Shown here: one piece after another, positions 8,046 to 17,342 of the stretch | Layout: each line of letters starts with the position of its first letter | Position numbering within the stretch: position 1 is the first letter of the stretch | Made by a program: the position numbers and the translations under genes | Source: Thermococcus barossii | GTDB lineage: Archaea; Methanobacteriota_B; Thermococci; Thermococcales; Thermococcaceae | Assembly (NCBI RefSeq): GCF_002214465.1 | Contig: NZ_CP015101.1 | Span: forward strand, 1,495,013-1,559,012 | Direction: 5' to 3' | Length of the DNA stretch: 64,000 bases | Notes under the pieces: generated by a model | Told to the model about the DNA's origin: nothing | The model's database searches: none | What the model saw: only the letters and a program-made list of their open reading frames with translations

Positions 8046-9236
8046 ATGGCGGAGTACAAGCCGATTAGGAAGGTTGTGAGCGGCAACTACGCCGCCGCGT
8101 ATGCCGTCAAGCACGCCCGCGTTGAGGTCGTCGCGGCTTACCCGATCACTCCCCAGACGAGCATCATCGAGAAGATAGCCGAGTTCTTGGCCAACGGCGA
8201 GATCGAGGGGCTTGAGTACGTTCCGGTGGAAAGCGAGCACTCGGCCATGGCGGCCTGTATAGGAGCGAGCGCCACCGGCGCCAGGGCCTTCACAGCCACC
8301 TCTGCCCAGGGTCTGGCTTTGATGCACGAGATGCTTCACTGGGCCAGCGGAGCGAGGTTGCCAATAGTCATGGTTGACGTCAACCGTGCCATGGCTCCCC
8401 CATGGAGCGTCTGGGACGACCAGACGGACAGCCTGTCACAGAGGGACACCGGCTGGATGCAGTTCTACGCCGAGAACAACCAGGAAGTTTACGACGGTGT
8501 GCTCATGGCCTTCAAGATAGCCGAGACCGTCAACCTTCCAGCGATGGTTGTCGAGAGCGCCTTCATCCTGAGCCACACCTACGACGTTGTGGAGATGATT
8601 CCACAGGAGCTCGTTGACGAGTTCCTCCCGCCGAGGAAGCCCCTCTACACCCTCACCGACTTCGACAACCCGATAGCCGTGGGTGCCCTCGGTGGCCCGA
8701 ACGACTACTACGAGTTCCGCTACAAGATACAGAAGGCCATGGAGAAGGCCGAGAAGGTTATCCACGAGGTTGGAAAGGAGTTCGGTGAGCGCTTTGGAAG
8801 GGACTATAGCCAGATGATAGAGCTTTACAGGACGGAGGACGCTGACTTCGTCTTCATGGGCATGGGCTCGCTCATGGGAACCGTCAAGCAGGCGGTGGAT
8901 ATTCTCCGCGAGGAGGGCTACAAGGTCGGAGCAGCCAAAGTCCGCTGGTTCAGGCCGTTCCCGAAGAAAGAGCTCTACGAGCTGGCAAAGAGCGTTGAGG
9001 GCATAGCCGTCCTCGACAGGAACTTCTCCTTCGGACAGGAGGGCATACTCTTCAACGAGGCCAAGGGAGCGCTCTACAACACCGACGCGAAGCCGCTCAT
9101 CAAGAACTACATCGTCGGCCTTGGCGGAAGGGACTTCACCGTGAACGACGTCAGGAAGATAGCCGAGAACATGAAGGCGATAATCGATAAGGGAGAGCTT
9201 GATGTAGAGGTGGACTGGTACCACCTTAAGAGGTGA
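8046..9236 (+). CDS. vorA: 2-Ketoisovalerate:ferredoxin oxidoreductase alpha subunit
   Basis: Alpha (pyrimidine-binding type) subunit of the enzyme that oxidises branched-chain 2-keto acids to acyl-CoAs. Family segments AAYPITPQTSIIEKIAEF, VPVESEHSAMAACIGASATG and [20 protein letters not shown] are all present. Length is 396 aa. It is a clear paralogue of porA 2.5 kb downstream, differing mainly in the middle region that shapes substrate preference. It overlaps the upstream region of vorB. Confidence 0.94.
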   Translation: MAEYKPIRKVVSGNYAAAYAVKHARVEVVAAYPITPQTSIIEKIAEFLANGEIEGLEYVPVESEHSAMAACIGASATGARAFTATSAQGLALMHEMLHWASGARLPIVMVDVNRAMAPPWSVWDDQTDSLSQRDTGWMQFYAENNQEVYDGVLMAFKIAETVNLPAMVVESAFILSHTYDVVEMIPQELVDEFLPPRKPLYTLTDFDNPIAVGALGGPNDYYEFRYKIQKAMEKAEKVIHEVGKEFGERFGRDYSQMIELYRTEDADFVFMGMGSLMGTVKQAVDILREEGYKVGAAKVRWFRPFPKKELYELAKSVEGIAVLDRNFSFGQEGILFNEAKGALYNTDAKPLIKNYIVGLGGRDFTVNDVRKIAENMKAIIDKGELDVEVDWYHLKR

Positions 9237-9241
9237 GAATG

Positions 9242-10177
9242 ATGGAGATTCCAGAGAACGTTAAGAAGAGGTTGAGCATCCCCGCTGACGAGCACTTTTA
9301 CGCCGGCCACACGGCCTGTCAGGGCTGTGGGGCCTCCCTCGGCATCCGCTACGTGCTGAAGGCCTACGGAAGGAAGACCATATTCACAATCCCGGCGTGC
9401 TGTTCAACCATCATCGCCGGTCCCTGGCCGTACACCGCCTTCGAGGCAAACCTGTTCCACACGGCCTTCGAGACCACCGGTGCAGTAATGAGCGGCATCG
9501 AGGCGGCACTCAAGGCCAAGGGCTACAAGGTTAAGGGCGAGGACGGAGTAATGGTCGTTGGCTGGGCCGGCGATGGAGGTACCGCAGACATAGGCCTTCA
9601 GGCACTGAGCGGATTCCTTGAGAGGGGCCACGATGCGGTTTACATAATGTACGATAACGAGGCCTACATGAACACCGGAATCCAGAGGTCGGGTTCAACA
9701 CCCTACGGAGCCTGGACAACGAACACCCCCGGTGGAAAGAGGCACTTCCTCGAAAAGAGGCACAAGAAGAAGGTCATTGACATAGTCATAGCCCACGAGA
9801 TACCCTACGCCGCCACGGCGAGCATCGCCTTCCCGGAGGACTTCATAAGGAAGCTCAAGAAGGCCCAGAAGACCCCTGGACCGAGCTTCATTCAGCTCTT
9901 CGCACCGTGCCCGACCGGCTGGCGCTCGCCAACCGACAAGAGCATTGAGCTCGCGAGGCTCGCGGTTCAGACAGCATACTTCCCGCTCTTCGAGTACGAG
10001 AACGGAAGGTACAAGATCAACATGCCCTCAACCAAGAAGGAGCCGAAACCGATAGAGGAATTCCTCAAGCTCCAGGGCAGATTCAAGTACATGACCAAGG
10101 AGGACATAGAGATACTCCAGAACTGGGTGCTCCACGAGTGGGAGAAGCTCAAGAAGCTCGCCGAGGTCTTCGGCTGA
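9242..10177 (+). CDS. vorB: 2-Ketoisovalerate:ferredoxin oxidoreductase beta subunit
   Basis: TPP-binding subunit with one [4Fe-4S] cluster. Visible are CQGCGASLG and a later Cys (IPACCSTI) for cluster binding, the TPP motif [18 protein letters not shown], and [16 protein letters not shown]. The ATG at 9242 lies 5 bases after AGGTGA and gives M-E-I-P and 311 residues, the usual length; the ATG at 9239 is too close. A 66-base gap with a possible TATA (GGTTTAAG, near 10203) separates it from porD, so an internal promoter is possible. Confidence 0.94.
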   Translation: MEIPENVKKRLSIPADEHFYAGHTACQGCGASLGIRYVLKAYGRKTIFTIPACCSTIIAGPWPYTAFEANLFHTAFETTGAVMSGIEAALKAKGYKVKGEDGVMVVGWAGDGGTADIGLQALSGFLERGHDAVYIMYDNEAYMNTGIQRSGSTPYGAWTTNTPGGKRHFLEKRHKKKVIDIVIAHEIPYAATASIAFPEDFIRKLKKAQKTPGPSFIQLFAPCPTGWRSPTDKSIELARLAVQTAYFPLFEYENGRYKINMPSTKKEPKPIEEFLKLQGRFKYMTKEDIEILQNWVLHEWEKLKKLAEVFG

Positions 10178-10243
10178 GCTTTCCATCTTTAATTCCTCGC
10201 AAGGTTTAAGTTTCAATATGATAATTCACCTGAGGTGATAAAC

Positions 10244-10561
10244 ATGGCCGAGAGTCCGTTTAAGGCCGACATCGAGAGGGTTCAGAAGGAGTATAGCGAA
10301 AAGATGACCCCGGGAGCGATAGCAACCATCCCCGGGAGCAGCGTGATAAACAAGACCGGTTCCTGGAGAGTTTTTATGCCCGAGTTCTACAAGGACAAGT
10401 GCGTCCGCTGCTATCTCTGCTACATCTACTGCCCCGAGCCTGCCATCTACCTCGACGAGGAGAACTACCCGGTCTTTGACTACGACTACTGTAAGGGCTG
10501 TGGGATATGTGCCAACGAGTGCCCGACGGATGCCATCATAATGGTTAGGGAGACCAAGTGA
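10244..10561 (+). CDS. porD: Pyruvate:ferredoxin oxidoreductase delta subunit
   Basis: 105-residue double [4Fe-4S] ferredoxin subunit of POR, with CVRCYLCYIYCPEP and CKGCGICANECPT. It differs from VorD mostly in the N-terminal 35 residues, which probably dock it to its own alpha-beta pair. The ATG at 10244 follows AGGTGAT by 4 bases. It passes electrons from PorB to ferredoxin. Confidence 0.94.
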   Translation: MAESPFKADIERVQKEYSEKMTPGAIATIPGSSVINKTGSWRVFMPEFYKDKCVRCYLCYIYCPEPAIYLDEENYPVFDYDYCKGCGICANECPTDAIIMVRETK

Positions 10562-10572
10562 GGTGGTGAAAG

Positions 10573-11757
10573 ATGCCGATGAGAAAGGTTATGAAGGCCA
10601 ACGAAGCCGCCGCCTGGGCGGCCAAGCTCGCCAAGCCGAAGGTCATAGCGGCCTTCCCGATTACGCCATCAACGCTCGTTCCAGAGAAGATTAGCGAGTT
10701 CGTCGCGGATGGGGAGCTTGACGCAGAGTTCATCAAGGTCGAGAGCGAGCACTCCGCCATTTCAGCCTGTGTGGGTGCCTCCGCTGCGGGCGTAAGAACC
10801 TTCACCGCCACAGCCTCCCAGGGTCTCGCCCTGATGCACGAGATACTCTTCATCGCCGCAGGGATGCGCCTTCCGATAGTCATCGCCGTTGGAAACCGCT
10901 CCCTGAGCGCTCCTATCAACATCTGGAACGACTGGCAGGACAGCATAAGCGAGCGCGACACCGGCTGGATGCAGTTTTACGCCGAGAACAACCAGGAGGC
11001 CCTCGATTTAATCCTCATCGCATACAAGGTCGCCGAGGACGAGCGCGTTCTCCTCCCGGCGATGGTCGGCTTCGACGCGTTCATACTCACCCACACCGTC
11101 GAGCCGGTCGAGATTCCGGATCAGGAGCTCGTTGACGAGTTCCTCGGCGAGTACGAGCCCAAGCACGCCTACCTCGATCCGGCCAGGCCGATAACCCAGG
11201 GCACCCTCGCCTTCCCGGCCCACTACATGGAGGCCCGCTACACCCTCTGGGAGGCCAACGAGAACGCGAAGAAGGTCATTGACGAGGTCTTTGCCGAGTT
11301 CGAGAAGAAGTTTGGAAGAAAGTACCAGAAGATAGAGGAGTACAGGACGGAGGATGCCGAGATAATCTTCGTCACGATGGGCTCGCTCGCCGGTACAGTC
11401 AAGGAGTACGTCGACCACCTCCGCGAGAAGGGCATCAAGGCCGGTGCTGCCAAGCTCACCGTCTACAGGCCGTTCCCGATCGAGGAGGTAAGGGCGCTGG
11501 CGAAGAAGGCGAAGGTTCTCGCGCTCCTTGAGAAGAACGTCACCTTCAGCGTCGGCGGAGCTCTCTTCCAGGACTTCAGCAGGGCTTTGATAAACGAGAG
11601 CGAGAAGCCGGTCATTGTTGACTTCATCCTCGGCCTAGGAGGAAGGGACGTCACCTTCAAGGACCTCGACGAGGCACTCGCGATTGCCCAGAAGGCCCTC
11701 AACGGGGAGGAGTTTGACGAGGTCAACTGGATCGGCCTGAGGAAGGAGATTCTGTGA
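10573..11757 (+). CDS. porA: Pyruvate:ferredoxin oxidoreductase alpha subunit
   Basis: Alpha subunit of POR, which converts pyruvate and CoA to acetyl-CoA, CO2 and reduced ferredoxin. Landmarks are [57 protein letters not shown] and [13 protein letters not shown]. The 394-residue length agrees with the Pyrococcus subunit. The ATG at 10573 has GAGGTGGTG upstream. It sits between porD and porB as in other Thermococcales. Confidence 0.95.
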   Translation: MPMRKVMKANEAAAWAAKLAKPKVIAAFPITPSTLVPEKISEFVADGELDAEFIKVESEHSAISACVGASAAGVRTFTATASQGLALMHEILFIAAGMRLPIVIAVGNRSLSAPINIWNDWQDSISERDTGWMQFYAENNQEALDLILIAYKVAEDERVLLPAMVGFDAFILTHTVEPVEIPDQELVDEFLGEYEPKHAYLDPARPITQGTLAFPAHYMEARYTLWEANENAKKVIDEVFAEFEKKFGRKYQKIEEYRTEDAEIIFVTMGSLAGTVKEYVDHLREKGIKAGAAKLTVYRPFPIEEVRALAKKAKVLALLEKNVTFSVGGALFQDFSRALINESEKPVIVDFILGLGGRDVTFKDLDEALAIAQKALNGEEFDEVNWIGLRKEIL

Positions 11758-11767
11758 GGTGATGAAG

Positions 11768-12763
11768 ATGGCCGTTAGAAAACCCCCGATTACCACTCGC
11801 GAGTACTGGGCACCCGGGCATGCAGCCTGTGCCGGATGTGGCTGTGCCACCGCTCTGAGGCTCGCCACCAAGGCCTTCAGCGAGGCCATGGAGGAGAAGT
11901 ACGGCGATCCAAACGCCTTCGCCATAGCCCAGGCCACCGGATGTATGGAAGTTGTCTCAGCCGTCTTCCCCTACACCGCCTGGAAGGCCCCGTGGATCCA
12001 CGTGGCCTTTGAAAACGCGGCCGCTGCTGCGAGCGGTGTCGAAGCAGCATGGAAGAAGCTCGGGAGGAAGGGCAAGATACTCGCCATAGGCGGTGACGGT
12101 GGTACCGCCGACATCGGTATGCAGGCCCTCAGCGGCATGCTTGAGCGCTGGCACAACGTCGTTTACCTCATGTACGACAACGAGGCCTACATGAACACCG
12201 GAATACAGCGCTCAAGTTCAACACCCTACGGTGCTTGGACCACCACCAGCCCGCCGGGCAAGTACTCCATCGGTGAGGACAAGCCCAAGAAGTGGGTCGC
12301 GCTTATAGCCGCCGCCCACCAGGTTCCGTACGTCGCAACGGCTAGCATAGGCAACCCCTTCGACTTCGTCAAGAAGATGAAGAAGGCCGCTAAAGTCGAC
12401 GGCCCGGCCTTCGTCCAGGTCCAGTGCACCTGCCCGACCGGCTGGAAGAGCCCGCTGGAGAAGGGCGTCGAGATTGCCCGCCTGGCTATAGAGACCGGCG
12501 TCTGGCCGCTCTTCGAAATCGAGAACGGCGACCTCTGGAACATCAAGATACAGAGCCCCGGCGGAGGAGCGAAGGTCAAGCGCGAGGGAGGAAGAGTCGT
12601 CGCCATAGAGTTCAAGAAGCCCATCGAGGAGTACCTTAAACTGCAGGGCAGGTTCAAGCACCTCTTCAAGCAGCCGGAAGCCATAGACGTCATGCGCGAG
12701 CAGATCAAGGCCATGTGGAAGGTCCTCGGTGTGGACGTCACCCTCCCGAAGCCGGAGGAGTGA
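11768..12763 (+). CDS. porB: Pyruvate:ferredoxin oxidoreductase beta subunit
   Basis: TPP subunit of POR. It has the cluster-binding [10 protein letters not shown] and [17 protein letters not shown], the TPP motif [16 protein letters not shown], and [20 protein letters not shown]. The ATG at 11768 is 5 bases after AGGTGA and gives the canonical M-A-V-R-K-P-P start and 331 residues. It is the last gene of the seven-gene oxidoreductase operon; the next gene is convergent and starts a different locus. Confidence 0.95.
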   Translation: MAVRKPPITTREYWAPGHAACAGCGCATALRLATKAFSEAMEEKYGDPNAFAIAQATGCMEVVSAVFPYTAWKAPWIHVAFENAAAAASGVEAAWKKLGRKGKILAIGGDGGTADIGMQALSGMLERWHNVVYLMYDNEAYMNTGIQRSSSTPYGAWTTTSPPGKYSIGEDKPKKWVALIAAAHQVPYVATASIGNPFDFVKKMKKAAKVDGPAFVQVQCTCPTGWKSPLEKGVEIARLAIETGVWPLFEIENGDLWNIKIQSPGGGAKVKREGGRVVAIEFKKPIEEYLKLQGRFKHLFKQPEAIDVMREQIKAMWKVLGVDVTLPKPEE

Positions 12764-12802
12764 GCCTTCCTTTTCTTTCCAATTTGAGATTTCGCCGAAT
12801 GT

Positions 12803-13264
12803 TCAGTCCACCGCATCCTTAAAGGCCAGTGCAAGCGCTCTGACGCAGTTCTTCACCTCATCGCTTACCTCCATCCAGTCTCCGGGCTGACAGCCAAGGA
12901 GAACGAACCGGGTCTCGGGAAGCAACTCGGCCAGATGGTCAAGCGTAACCCTGAGCTGGAACCGAAAGTCCTGGGGGATGTCTCCCATGGCCTCCCAGGG
13001 GTCGGCAACGACCACTCTACCAGGCTCGCCCCCAAATTCAAGGGGAACGGCTATTATCACAAGCTCGGGACGGAAGCGTATTATAACCCCCGCCTGGCTC
13101 TCCGGCACGTCGTGACAGTTGATGGAACGGAAGTTTGGGTTCTCGACCGCCACTGAAAGGGCCTCCGCCAGATAAGCTCCGAACCCGTAATCCCCGCGCT
13201 TTTCGTTGCCCAGGCCGCAGATAACAACCCTGCGTGCGTCCCCGATTATCTCGTCCACTCGCAC
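12803..13264 (-). CDS. HycI/HyaD-like hydrogenase maturation protease
   Basis: Member of the nickel-dependent endopeptidase family that trims the large subunit of NiFe hydrogenases. The first motif reads GLGNEKRGDYGFG where the family usually has GxGNxxxxDDGxG, so the second acidic residue, a metal ligand in HycI/HybD, is Tyr. A VPES segment and IIAVPLEFGG follow. Length is 153 aa. It is the last gene of the CODH operon, 21 bases after a CooF-like gene, yet no hydrogenase structural gene is in the window. It may act in trans or have another role. Confidence 0.7.
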   Translation of the reverse strand: MRVDEIIGDARRVVICGLGNEKRGDYGFGAYLAEALSVAVENPNFRSINCHDVPESQAGVIIRFRPELVIIAVPLEFGGEPGRVVVADPWEAMGDIPQDFRFQLRVTLDHLAELLPETRFVLLGCQPGDWMEVSDEVKNCVRALALAFKDAVD

Positions 13265-13285
13265 GGCCGAACCTCCAAAAAGGTG

Positions 13286-13810
13286 TCAGAGGAGAACATA
13301 GCCAGAACTAACGCTCTCCTTCAGCTCCTCCTCCGTAAGCTCCCTCCTGTGTTCGGGGATGTTCTTGGCGCGCCTCTCGTTGACCAGCTCCAGAACCATC
13401 TCCAGTGGGCCGTACTGGATGGCCTCCGCCGGACACATGAGTGCGCACGCCGGTTCCAGCCCCTCCTCGCGCCTCTCCGCACACATGTCGCACTTGGTTA
13501 TCGCCCTGACCTTGAGGCTGTAGAAGGGAACGCCGTACGGGCACACCTGGAGGCAGGCGAGACAGCCGATGCACCTGTTCTCAGCTATCCTCACGGCCCC
13601 GTCCTCGTCCCGGTAGATTGCGTTAGTCGGGCACACCCTCACACAGGGTGCATCGTCGCAGTGCTTGCAGTTTATCGGCACGTACTGCTTGTTCTCCGTG
13701 ACGTATATCCTGATGTGCGGGCTCCCATCGTGGATGAAGGCGCAGACCGTTTCACAGGTCTCGCAACCGATGCAGGTGAGATAGTCGAGGTAGAGGTACT
13801 TCCTCTCCAT
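13286..13810 (-). CDS. CooF/HycB-like polyferredoxin (second copy in the CODH operon)
   Basis: Iron-sulfur electron carrier with four cysteine groups suited to four [4Fe-4S] clusters: CIGCETCETVC, CKHCDDAPCVRVCP, CIGCLACLQVCP and CDMC...CALMCP. Length is 174 aa. It resembles the CooF upstream of cooS but is shorter at the N-terminus. Start and stop overlap: its ATG at 13810 overlaps the stop of the flavin oxidoreductase by one base. It probably links the flavoprotein to CODH or another partner; the direction is not known. Confidence 0.85.
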   Translation of the reverse strand: MERKYLYLDYLTCIGCETCETVCAFIHDGSPHIRIYVTENKQYVPINCKHCDDAPCVRVCPTNAIYRDEDGAVRIAENRCIGCLACLQVCPYGVPFYSLKVRAITKCDMCAERREEGLEPACALMCPAEAIQYGPLEMVLELVNERRAKNIPEHRRELTEEELKESVSSGYVLL

Positions 13811-14862
13811 CAGGACTCACCCCTGAGCCACCTGTCCATTGATACCGCCGCATAGAGGCCGTCCTTTATCGCCCTGCCGACCTTTGTGGGGCCGTTGACA
13901 ACATCGCCGGCCGCGAAGATTCCCTCAACGCTCGTCATGTGCCTGGAATCAACGAGAAGCCTCCCCCTCCTGTCTGTTGCCAGGTAGGAGCCGTTCACCG
14001 GTGGGGTGGATACCATGCCTATGGCGAAGACGAGGTAGTCCAGCTCCACCTGGAACTCCGAGCCCTCAATAGGTATCGGCCTCCTCCTCCCGCTCTCGTC
14101 TGGCTCGCCGAGGCGGGTTCTGAGGAGTTCAATGGCCTTGACGCGACCGTTCTCACCTATCACCCGCTTTGGGGTCACGAGCTCGAACCACTTGACCCCC
14201 CTGTTCCGGAGGATGTTTATCTCGTAGGCACCCGCCGGTGCTTCCCTTATCGTCCTGCGGTAGAATATCTCCACCTCCGCACCGAGGCGGTTGCACTCGA
14301 AGGCCACGTCCACCGCCGTAAGTCCTGCACCTATTATGCCCACCTTCTTGCCCCTTAGCTGTGGAACCTTCTCCTCGGGGACGTAGCCGAGTTCATGGCC
14401 CTTTATCCAGAAGAGGAGCTCCAGCGGCGAGAGAATTCCCTCAAGGTCGTCCCCCGGGATTCCAATCCTCCTGACGTTCCAGATTCCTGTGGCTATCAGG
14501 ACGGCGTCGTAGTTCTCCCTGAGCTCGCTTAGCCTGACGACCCTCTCGTAGAACTCATCGCCTTCATCTTCCCTTTCGCCCTCCATGACCTTCGTCTTGG
14601 GGTAGTACGTTACCTCGAACTCCTCCTCAAGCTCCTTGGCACCGAGGCGAACCCTCTCAACCGGGATTCTGAACTCAGGGATCACGAAGAGCATCAAACC
14701 CCCGGGCTCGGGCATCTTGTCGTAGATATCAACGTCATGTCCCCTGCAGACGAGGTAGCCGGCGGCGGTCAAACCGGCGGGGCCGGCGCCGACTATGGCT
14801 ATCCTCTTTCCTGTCCTCTGGGGTTTCCTTTTGCATAGAAACGAAAACTTCATCCCCCTCAT
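13810..14862 (-). CDS. GltD-like FAD/NAD(P)-dependent oxidoreductase
   Basis: Flavoprotein of the glutamate synthase small-subunit / sulfide dehydrogenase type. Two Rossmann sites are clear: FAD site VGAGPAGLTAAGYLVCRG and NAD(P) site GIIGAGLTAVDVAFECNRLG, with EPGGLMLFVIPEFRIP and the C-terminal AAGDVVNGPTKVGRAIKDG. The usual N-terminal Fe-S domain is absent; separate ferredoxin genes lie on both sides instead. The ATG at 14862 overlaps the upstream stop (ATGA), giving 350 residues. Context suggests transfer of CO-derived electrons to NAD(P)+, an inference from gene order. Confidence 0.85.
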   Translation of the reverse strand: MRGMKFSFLCKRKPQRTGKRIAIVGAGPAGLTAAGYLVCRGHDVDIYDKMPEPGGLMLFVIPEFRIPVERVRLGAKELEEEFEVTYYPKTKVMEGEREDEGDEFYERVVRLSELRENYDAVLIATGIWNVRRIGIPGDDLEGILSPLELLFWIKGHELGYVPEEKVPQLRGKKVGIIGAGLTAVDVAFECNRLGAEVEIFYRRTIREAPAGAYEINILRNRGVKWFELVTPKRVIGENGRVKAIELLRTRLGEPDESGRRRPIPIEGSEFQVELDYLVFAIGMVSTPPVNGSYLATDRRGRLLVDSRHMTSVEGIFAAGDVVNGPTKVGRAIKDGLYAAVSMDRWLRGES

Positions 14863-15338
14863 TTGAGCATTCCCCCAAAGAACCTGAGGTATTCGCTCGG
14901 GAACTCCTTGACGCGGTCGTGTTTGCACCTGTCGCACATGAAGACGACCTCTGGATGGTCGTAGAACCTCTCAAGCTTATGGTAGAGGAACTCCGCGGTC
15001 TTGACCGTGTAGTCCAGCTTTTTACCACAGACCTGGCAGTGGGCGTACTCGAATTCCAGGTCAATTCTGTCGGGACGGCCCTCGATGGCCTTCGTTGGAC
15101 ATATGTCGTTGCACTCGTAGTTACACTCCCCGCAGAGCTCGGGGTGGAACGAGATGACCCTCTTTTCGTTGTCGATTACGAATATCGCGTTGTGGGGACA
15201 CACCTGGGCGCAGAGGCCACAGCCTATGCAGGCATCGGCCTTGAGGCCTCTCCTCTCCGGAGTTTCCGGGACTTCACTTGAGGTTGAAGCCGGAGCCTTC
15301 CCTTCCCTCCCGAATAACCCCCTGATGCGCTTGAACAT
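14859..15338 (-). CDS. HycF/NuoI-like ferredoxin with C-terminal CxxC pair
   Basis: 159-residue iron-sulfur protein. The first half has two cluster motifs (CIGCGLCAQVCPHN and CGECNYECNDICPT). The second half has CQVCGKK and CDRCKHDR separated by about 30 residues, a zinc-ribbon or rubredoxin-like arrangement also found in HycF/HyfH subunits of formate hydrogenlyase. So it looks like a hydrogenase-complex subunit recruited to a CODH operon. It follows cooS by 33 bases and overlaps the flavoprotein gene. Confidence 0.8.
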   Translation of the reverse strand: MFKRIRGLFGREGKAPASTSSEVPETPERRGLKADACIGCGLCAQVCPHNAIFVIDNEKRVISFHPELCGECNYECNDICPTKAIEGRPDRIDLEFEYAHCQVCGKKLDYTVKTAEFLYHKLERFYDHPEVVFMCDRCKHDRVKEFPSEYLRFFGGMLK

Positions 15339-15371
15339 TCTCCCACCTCAAAAGGGAATAAAAAAGGGAGC

Positions 15372-17342
15372 TCAGATGCCGAGCTCCTTCCTCTTCTTCA
15401 TTATGTGGTCGTACATCAGCTTTGCCGCCTTGTAGGGGTCGGGCTCCACTATGAAGGCCGCCCCCACGATGTCGTACAGGTCCTGCGTCAGTATCTTAAC
15501 CACCTTTGGACCTCCGAGGACAGGTGGTATTATGCCGAGGTGCGTGGTAATTCCGCTGGCCACGAAGTAGGTTCCTATCGAGACGGCCTTCTCCGTCATG
15601 GCCTCCGGGGCGGAGCCGACGACGGGCAGTGCCGAGATCGGAACGTTGAGGTCCCTCGCGATGAGGTCGGCTAGAACCAGCATCCTGGTACAGTCAACGC
15701 ACGAACCCATGTTGAGGGCTGGAGGTATGCCCCATTCCTTGGCGAACTCCCTGAGGCCCGGCCCCACGTTCTCGGTGTCGGCGTATTCCGGCAGGAAGAT
15801 GCCGTATTTCATGGCCGCTGTGGCCCAGCAGCCCGTTCCTATGAGGAGAACGTCCCTCTTCATCAGCTCGTTGGCTATCTTGATGTGGTTGTGGTCCTGC
15901 TTTATCTTCGGGTTGTTGCAGCCGACCAGACCGGCGACGCCCTTTATCTTGCCCTCCACTATCGCCTCCTCCAGGGGCTTGAGGGAGCCTCCGAAGTGCT
16001 TGAGTATGGCCTCGACGCTGAAGCCAACGTAGCCGGCCATCTTCTCCTTCGGTATCTCGACCCTCTGCTTGGACCTGTTCGGGAAGTTCTCGACGGCGGT
16101 CTTCACTATCTCCTTTGCGATCTCGTCAGCCCTCCTCTCGTCGAACTTGATGTGTATAGCTCCCGGGAAGGTTGCCAGCGGGCTGGTGTCTATTATCTTG
16201 GTGTGGAAGCACCTCGCCACATCAACCGTTGCGGGCATTATACACTGGACGTCGACCACCATGGCCTCGACCGCGCCGGTGACTATGGCCATCTCCTGCT
16301 GGAGGAAGTTGCCCGCTATGGGTATGCCGTGCCTCATGAGAACCTCAAGACCGGTGCAGCACATTCCGACGACGTTTATGCCCTTCGCACCGAGCTTCTG
16401 GGCCAGCTCGATCAGCTCGGGGTCCTGCGCGGCCTCAACTATCTTCTCGGAGAGAACCGGCTCGTGGCCGTGGACGACTATGTTGACGTAGTCCTCCTTG
16501 AGCACCCCGAGGTTGGCCTCGGCCTTTATGACCTGCGGCGTGCCGAAGAGTATATCCTGGAGTTCGGTAGCTATGAGCGAGCCTCCCCACGCATCGCCAA
16601 GGGACGTCTTCAGGCCGTGGAGGAGTATGCTCACCGGGTCGTGGTCGGTTCCGATGTGGGTTCTGTGAAGGCTCTCAACTATCTCCCTGTCTATCCCCCT
16701 CGGCAGGATGCCGTTCTCGAACCAGGGCATACCTGCCTTCTCGGCGGCCTTCTCGAATACCTCGTAGGTCTTGGGGTTGAGGTAGGCCTTGAGGAACGCC
16801 AGAGCCTCCTCATCCTGCTTCCCGAAATCATGAAGCGCCACTTCGGCAACTTCCTTGGCGAGCTCCCTGATGGTCTTGCCCTCGGTCTCGATTCCGAGCC
16901 TCTCTGCAACGGCCTTCAGCTTCTCGACGTCCCTGACTTGATAGGGCAGGGTGCTTGACGCCATGTTGTCCAGCTCAAGGACTGGCTTACCTTCCTTCTT
17001 GAACTTCTCGGCCATTTCCGCCGCTATTAGAAGGGTCAGGGCAACGTGTCGCCCATGGTCACTGTGGGCGGCCGCACCCGCCGCTATCATCCTGAGAAGG
17101 TTTCTGGCAACTATGGTATCGGCATCTGCACCGCAGACACCCCTCCTCGGCTCACCCCCGAAGGGGTTGATCCTGCACGGTCCCATCATACAGTTCCTGC
17201 AGCAGACACCAAGGAGACCGTAACCGCACTGTGGCTGCTGCTTCTCAAGCCTCTCCCAAACGGTCTCGATGCCCATCTCCCGGGCCCGTTCGTACATCTG
17301 CTGGGTGGTACTATCTATGGAGACTTCCTTATACTTCTTCAT
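15372..17342 (-). CDS. cooS: Carbon monoxide dehydrogenase, catalytic subunit
   Basis: Ni-Fe enzyme that oxidises CO to CO2 and passes two electrons to CooF. Cysteines 39 and 47 (D cluster) and 48, 51, 56, 70 (B cluster) fall at the same numbers as in Carboxydothermus CODH-II. C-cluster ligands are present: HGH 291-293, Cys329, Cys367, Cys475, Cys505 and Cys548. The proton-path histidines 93, 96 and 99 are kept, as is the EKAVSIGT lysine. Length 656 aa. The ATG overlaps the cooF stop by 4 bases. No acetyl-CoA synthase genes are near, so this is a monofunctional CODH. Confidence 0.96.
   Translation of the reverse strand: MKKYKEVSIDSTTQQMYERAREMGIETVWERLEKQQPQCGYGLLGVCCRNCMMGPCRINPFGGEPRRGVCGADADTIVARNLLRMIAAGAAAHSDHGRHVALTLLIAAEMAEKFKKEGKPVLELDNMASSTLPYQVRDVEKLKAVAERLGIETEGKTIRELAKEVAEVALHDFGKQDEEALAFLKAYLNPKTYEVFEKAAEKAGMPWFENGILPRGIDREIVESLHRTHIGTDHDPVSILLHGLKTSLGDAWGGSLIATELQDILFGTPQVIKAEANLGVLKEDYVNIVVHGHEPVLSEKIVEAAQDPELIELAQKLGAKGINVVGMCCTGLEVLMRHGIPIAGNFLQQEMAIVTGAVEAMVVDVQCIMPATVDVARCFHTKIIDTSPLATFPGAIHIKFDERRADEIAKEIVKTAVENFPNRSKQRVEIPKEKMAGYVGFSVEAILKHFGGSLKPLEEAIVEGKIKGVAGLVGCNNPKIKQDHNHIKIANELMKRDVLLIGTGCWATAAMKYGIFLPEYADTENVGPGLREFAKEWGIPPALNMGSCVDCTRMLVLADLIARDLNVPISALPVVGSAPEAMTEKAVSIGTYFVASGITTHLGIIPPVLGGPKVVKILTQDLYDIVGAAFIVEPDPYKAAKLMYDHIMKKRKELGI

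Noticed and set aside
8046-12763. Apparent duplication of alpha, beta and delta subunit genes
   Set aside because: This is the normal VOR and POR paralogous pair of Thermococcales, not a recent or artefactual repeat.
15885-16958. Long plus-strand open frame opposite cooS
   Set aside because: It mirrors the codon bias of the strongly supported cooS frame and has no family motif.
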